Source of the DNA: JAJPHT01 sp035687045
GTDB lineage: Archaea; Thermoplasmatota; SW-10-69-26; JACQPN01; JAJPHT01
Assembly: GCA_035687045.1 (NCBI GenBank)
Contig: DASRYU010000016.1
Location: 1 to 8,757 of the forward strand
Direction: 5' to 3'
Length of the DNA: 8,757 bases
Part shown: in pieces, positions 5,624 to 8,757 of the stretch
Layout of the letters: every line of letters starts with the position of its first letter
Position numbering within the stretch: the first letter of the stretch is position 1
Notes under the pieces: model-generated
What the model was told of the DNA's origin: nothing
Seen by the model: only the letters and a program-made list of their open reading frames with translations
Database searches by the model: none
Program-made: the position numbers and the translations under genes

Positions 5624-7369
5624 GTGCCCCTCCCCGTCCTGCCCCAGCAGCCGAGCATCCGCTCGGCCGGGCCCGCGCGGAGCGGCACGAAGATCCTCCT
5701 CTTCGATGGCTACGTCGACGAGCCCGCGAACTTCGGCGTGCCGCCCTACCTGAGCCCGCACGCGCGCTACGTCGCCGGCGCGGCGAAGGCCGCGGACCCC
5801 GCGTGCGAGGTCCGCTACGTCACCGTCGACGAGTGGCGCGCCGGCAAGAAGCGCGAGCTTCTCGCGTGGTGCGACCTCCTCGTCGTCATCGCGGGCGCTC
5901 TCGTGCCGGGGAAGTATCTCCGCGGCACGCCCCTCTCCTTCCGCGAGGCGCAGGAGGTCGTCGACGCCGCGGGGCGCGCGGAAAGCGTCATCGCCGGCAG
6001 CACCGCGCTCTACGGCTTCGGGCGCGGCGGCGGCCTCGCGCCGGCGGGGCGCGCGGAGCTTGACCGCGTCTTCACCTACCGCGCGCGCCTCCACGCTGAC
6101 GCGCTCGTTCACGACATCCTCACGGGCGCCGTCACCGACCGCAGCGTCGGCGGCAACCGCAAGCGCACGTTCGACGAGTGGCGCGACTGGAGCGTGCGCG
6201 GCGCGTTCGTCGTCGCGGACCACCCCGACCACCCGCAGCCGCTCACCGCGGAGATCGACACGTACCACGGATGCGTGCGCTACGTGAACGGCGGGTGCGC
6301 GTTCTGCATGGAGCCCAAGGAGGGCAAGCCCCAGTTCCGCCCCCTCGAGGACGTGCTGGCCGAGGTCGCGGCGCTCGCGCGGCACGGCGTGCGCAACTTC
6401 CGCATCGGCGGGCAGGCCTGCTTCTACAGCTATCACGCCAAAGGCCTGGGAGAGACGCCCACGCCCGAGCCCGACCCGGGCGCCATCGAGGCGCTGCTCA
6501 AGGGCATCCACGCCGCCGTTCCGGAGCTCCACACGCTCCACCTCGACAACGTCGATCCGGCCGTCGTCGCCGCCAACCCCGAGGCTTCCGAGGAGGTGAC
6601 GAAGCTCGTCGTGCGCTACATGACCGACGGCAACATCGCGGCCTTCGGCCTCGAGAGCGCCGACCCGCGGGTGAAGGAGGCGAACAACCTCAACGCGGAC
6701 GCCGAGACGGTGCTGCGCGCGGCGGAGATCATCCACCGGCACGGCCACCTGCGCGGCGCGAACGGCTTCCCGTCATTCCTTCCGGGGCTCAACTTCATCG
6801 CGGGCCTACCGGGCGAGGGCGACGACACGTACGAGATCAACAAGCGCTTCCTGCGCGAGTACGTCGCGCGCGGCCTCTGGGCGCGCCGCATCAACATCCG
6901 CAAGGTGGTGATGAACGGCGAGGAGGCGCAGCACGTCGACCAGAAGCGCTTCCTCGACTTCAAGGAGTTCGTGCGCCACGAGATCGACCAGCCGATGCTC
7001 AAGGCGATGTTCCCGCCGGGCACCGTGCTGCGACGTGTCTTCATGGAGCAGCGCGACGGCAAGACGACGTTCGGACGCCCCATCGGCACGTACGCGATGC
7101 TTGTCGGCGTCCCGTACGAGGTGCCGCTCAACACCTGGCAGGACATCGCCGTCACCGACCACGGCTACCGCAGCCTCACCGGCGTCACCGTCCCCTTCGA
7201 CATCAACCGCGCGAACCTCAAGGCGCTCGAGGCGCTCCCGGGCGTGGGCAAGAAGCGCGCGGTGCGCCTCAAGGTCAAGCAGCCCTTCCGCGGCGTCGCC
7301 GACGTCGAGAAGGCGCTCGACGACCCCGCCGTCGCGCAGCAGCTCGCGCCGCTCCTGACGTTCCGCTGA
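5624..7369 (+). CDS. Radical SAM protein with C-terminal helix-hairpin-helix (COG1031-like)
   Basis: This 581-residue protein matches, by motif, the uncharacterised radical SAM family with a C-terminal helix-hairpin-helix. The N-terminal region (about 22-165) starts KILLFDGYVDEPANFGVPPY and looks Rossmann-like. The cluster motif is CVRYVNGGCAFC with Cys 217, 225 and 228. This C-x7-C-x2-C spacing differs from the classic C-x3-C-x2-C and is typical of this family. Further barrel elements include FRIGGQACFY (259-268), LHLDNVDP (305-312), FGLESADPRV (341-350) and NFIAGLPGEG (390-399). The helix-hairpin-helix (about 527-565, LEALPGVGKKRAVRLK) suggests nucleic acid binding, so an RNA- or DNA-modifying role is plausible, but no substrate is known to me. 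The GTG start is supported by the TATA box 27 nt upstream and the conserved N-terminus. Confidence 0.92.
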   Translation: MPLPVLPQQPSIRSAGPARSGTKILLFDGYVDEPANFGVPPYLSPHARYVAGAAKAADPACEVRYVTVDEWRAGKKRELLAWCDLLVVIAGALVPGKYLRGTPLSFREAQEVVDAAGRAESVIAGSTALYGFGRGGGLAPAGRAELDRVFTYRARLHADALVHDILTGAVTDRSVGGNRKRTFDEWRDWSVRGAFVVADHPDHPQPLTAEIDTYHGCVRYVNGGCAFCMEPKEGKPQFRPLEDVLAEVAALARHGVRNFRIGGQACFYSYHAKGLGETPTPEPDPGAIEALLKGIHAAVPELHTLHLDNVDPAVVAANPEASEEVTKLVVRYMTDGNIAAFGLESADPRVKEANNLNADAETVLRAAEIIHRHGHLRGANGFPSFLPGLNFIAGLPGEGDDTYEINKRFLREYVARGLWARRINIRKVVMNGEEAQHVDQKRFLDFKEFVRHEIDQPMLKAMFPPGTVLRRVFMEQRDGKTTFGRPIGTYAMLVGVPYEVPLNTWQDIAVTDHGYRSLTGVTVPFDINRANLKALEALPGVGKKRAVRLKVKQPFRGVADVEKALDDPAVAQQLAPLLTFR

Positions 7370-7403
7370 AGCTGCGCGCTGCCAAGGTTCATGGTGGCCA
7401 CGG

Positions 7404-7408
7404 CCCCC
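7404..7408 (+). other. C5 run: probable site of a one-base frameshift before the membrane protein
   Basis: The membrane protein frame has no ATG, GTG or TTG between the preceding stop (7369) and GTG 7456, although sensible sequence begins earlier (LLAGEFLPEPKFVAYAV). An ATG at 7391 in another frame runs into this C run. One extra C here would join the frames as MVATAPLLAGEFLPEPKF, a natural N-terminus that completes the first membrane helix. A sequencing or assembly error, a real mutation, or a non-standard start (for example CTG 7426 after GGGGGAG) are all possible. Confidence 0.45.
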
Positions 7409-7455
7409 TGCTGGCGGGGGAGTTCCTGCCGGAGCCGAAGTTCGTCGCCTACGCC

Positions 7456-8742
7456 GTGGCCGGCGCCGCCATGCTCCTCTTCGCGGGCTGGCTCCTCTAC
7501 CTCAGCCCCCGCCAGCGCGCGACGCGCGCCCTCTCGGCGCTCCTTGCGAGCATCGCCGCCGTGTTCCTCCTGAGCTTCCTCGCGGACCTCCCCGATCCGC
7601 CGGCCGCCGCGCTCATCGCCCCCGCCTCCGCCGTCGGCCTCACCGGCGTCGGCGTCTCCGCGATCTACTTCCTCTGCGTCTATCCGCGCCCACGCGGCTG
7701 GGTCGGCCGCTCCGCCTGGGGAGGCCGCATCGCGCTCCTCATCGTCGCGTTCGCGGCGGCGCTGTTCTTCGCGAAGCCCTCGCTCTTCTTCGTCGCCGGC
7801 GGAGGCCCTGACGGCACCACGCTGCCCGACAACGGCCCCCTCGCCCCCGTGATGTCGCTCTGGACGGTCACGACGGGGCTGATGCTCGTCCTCTTCGCGC
7901 TGGACGCGGCGCGGACGCCGCCGGGGCCGCTGCGGCGCTCGCTCCTTCTCGTCCTCTGCGGCTTCCTCACGAGCGGCTTCGTGTGGTCGTTGAGCCTCCT
8001 CCTCAACGACGTGAGCGGCCGCCTCGACCCGCAGGCCATCAGCGCCACGAACGGAAGGCTGCTCTACGTCATCGACGAGAGCTCCTTCTTCCTGGTGCTC
8101 GCCGCCGCGGCCATCGTCCTCGGCCACGCGCTCTCGTCCCAGCATCCCGTCATCCGCCGGGAAGGTCTCGCGTTCGCGCTCCTCCTCCTTGTCGCGACCG
8201 CCGCGACGGGCGCCGCGACCTTCCTCTTCGATGCGCCAAGGCCCCACGAGTGGACGAACAACGCGCAGGGTGTGCTCGACGCCGCGGGCGGCCTGAGCAT
8301 CCCGCTGTTCGCCGGCTACGCGCTCCTCAAGCACCGCCTCTTCGACATCGACGTGAAGCTGCGCTGGACGATCTCCCGCGGCACCGTGGCCGCGATGTTC
8401 GTCGGGACGTTCTTTGTCGTCTCGCAGGTCGCGCAGAACTTCCTCGAGGACTCGATGGGCTGGGCGCTTGGCGGCGTCATCGCGGGCGTGATGCTCTTCG
8501 CCATCGCCCCGCTCCAGCGCGCGGCGGACCGCCTCGCCGGCGCCGCGGTGCCCGCGATCTCACCCGCGGACCGGAAGCTCGAGCTCTATCGCCTGGCGCT
8601 CGCCGTCGCGCTCTCCGACCGCGCCATCTCGCGCGAGGAGGAGCGCCACCTGGCGAAGCTCGCGGAGCAGCTCGGCGTCACGCCCACGGAAGCGCTCGCC
8701 GCGCGCGAAGCGATGGAGCACGAGCTCGGCCTCGGCATGTGA
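7456..8742 (+). CDS. Multi-spanning sensor-like membrane protein with C-terminal TerB-like domain, no kinase
   Basis: Counted from GTG 7456 the protein has 428 residues with about eleven hydrophobic segments (near 2-16, 26-44, 52-76, 92-115, 131-150, 162-183, 202-224, 238-258, 272-291, 308-328 and 336-354). The part from YALLKHRLFDIDVKLRWTIS (288-307) to APLQRAADRL (351-360) resembles the membrane sensor region of bacterial multi-spanning histidine kinases, which carry an LFDID followed by a basic/Thr stretch. No histidine kinase or ATPase domain follows. Instead the C-terminus (about 374-425, LYRLALAVALSDRAISREEE then LAKLAEQLGVTPTEAL) is a short helical domain of TerB-like pattern. The inferred role is a membrane sensor or scaffold. 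The true start is uncertain: a frameshift at 7404-7408 may hide an ATG at 7391, and ATG 7471 is also possible. It lies 86 bp after the radical SAM gene. Confidence 0.8.
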   Translation: MAGAAMLLFAGWLLYLSPRQRATRALSALLASIAAVFLLSFLADLPDPPAAALIAPASAVGLTGVGVSAIYFLCVYPRPRGWVGRSAWGGRIALLIVAFAAALFFAKPSLFFVAGGGPDGTTLPDNGPLAPVMSLWTVTTGLMLVLFALDAARTPPGPLRRSLLLVLCGFLTSGFVWSLSLLLNDVSGRLDPQAISATNGRLLYVIDESSFFLVLAAAAIVLGHALSSQHPVIRREGLAFALLLLVATAATGAATFLFDAPRPHEWTNNAQGVLDAAGGLSIPLFAGYALLKHRLFDIDVKLRWTISRGTVAAMFVGTFFVVSQVAQNFLEDSMGWALGGVIAGVMLFAIAPLQRAADRLAGAAVPAISPADRKLELYRLALAVALSDRAISREEERHLAKLAEQLGVTPTEALAAREAMEHELGLGM

Positions 8743-8757
8743 GGCCCTCCTCCCTCG

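Noticed and set aside
4012..5688. Upstream part of a 624-codon minus-strand frame opposite xseA
   Set aside because: It lies antisense to a clear exonuclease gene and has shadow-like composition. Only its last 65 codons (4011-3814) are supported, by paralogy.
6178..7455. N-terminal extension of the membrane protein frame across the radical SAM gene
   Set aside because: The translated extension is Arg/Ala-rich shadow sequence of the radical SAM gene. Meaningful sequence begins only after about 7408.
7165..8334. 389-codon minus-strand frame opposite the membrane protein
   Set aside because: It is rich in Glu/Arg/Gly repeats, which is what reading hydrophobic GC-rich codons backwards produces; no motif is present.

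Overview
The window is very GC-rich DNA, with third codon positions almost all G or C, and most likely comes from an archaeon. Three signs point there. Two gene starts have a TTAAG box centred 26-28 nt upstream of a GTG start codon, the spacing expected for archaeal TATA boxes on leaderless transcripts. One gene is a radical SAM enzyme with a C-terminal helix-hairpin-helix (COG1031-like), a mainly archaeal family. There is also a membrane-anchored tandem winged-helix regulator and a membrane double zinc ribbon protein, both common archaeal designs. A GC-rich Thermoplasmatota lineage is my best guess, at low confidence.

Layout: (1) 1-540 (+), dCTP deaminase lacking its first few residues at the window edge. 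(2) 544-1572 (-), a secreted lipoprotein built from two copies of a beta-rich domain, converging on dcd. (3) 1573-1693, a divergent intergenic region with a perfect 14-bp palindrome. (4) 1694-2563 and 2563-3126 (+), a two-gene unit joined by a TGATG stop-start overlap: a membrane-anchored regulator with two winged helices, then a two-helix membrane protein with a double zinc ribbon. (5) 3123-4011 (-), three small Ala-rich helical proteins of 65, 81 and 116 aa. The first two are paralogues, and a perfect 10+6+10 inverted repeat lies just upstream of the 81-aa gene. (6) 4135-5572 (+), xseA and xseB, both subunits of exonuclease VII. (7) 5624-7369 (+), the radical SAM protein. (8) about 7456-8742 (+), a multi-spanning membrane protein resembling the sensor half of a histidine kinase, but ending in a short TerB-like helical domain instead of a kinase. 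Its N-terminus looks frameshifted.

How the parts relate: dcd (dCTP to dUMP/dUTP metabolism) and xseAB (single-strand DNA degradation) are nucleotide and DNA housekeeping. The divergent lipoprotein and membrane regulator/zinc ribbon pair look like a cell-surface sensing and expression module around one candidate operator. The least explained part is the minus-strand trio of small helical proteins with its inverted repeat. No rRNA, tRNA, CRISPR array, insertion sequence or prophage gene was seen, and no gene-free stretch exceeds about 125 bases.
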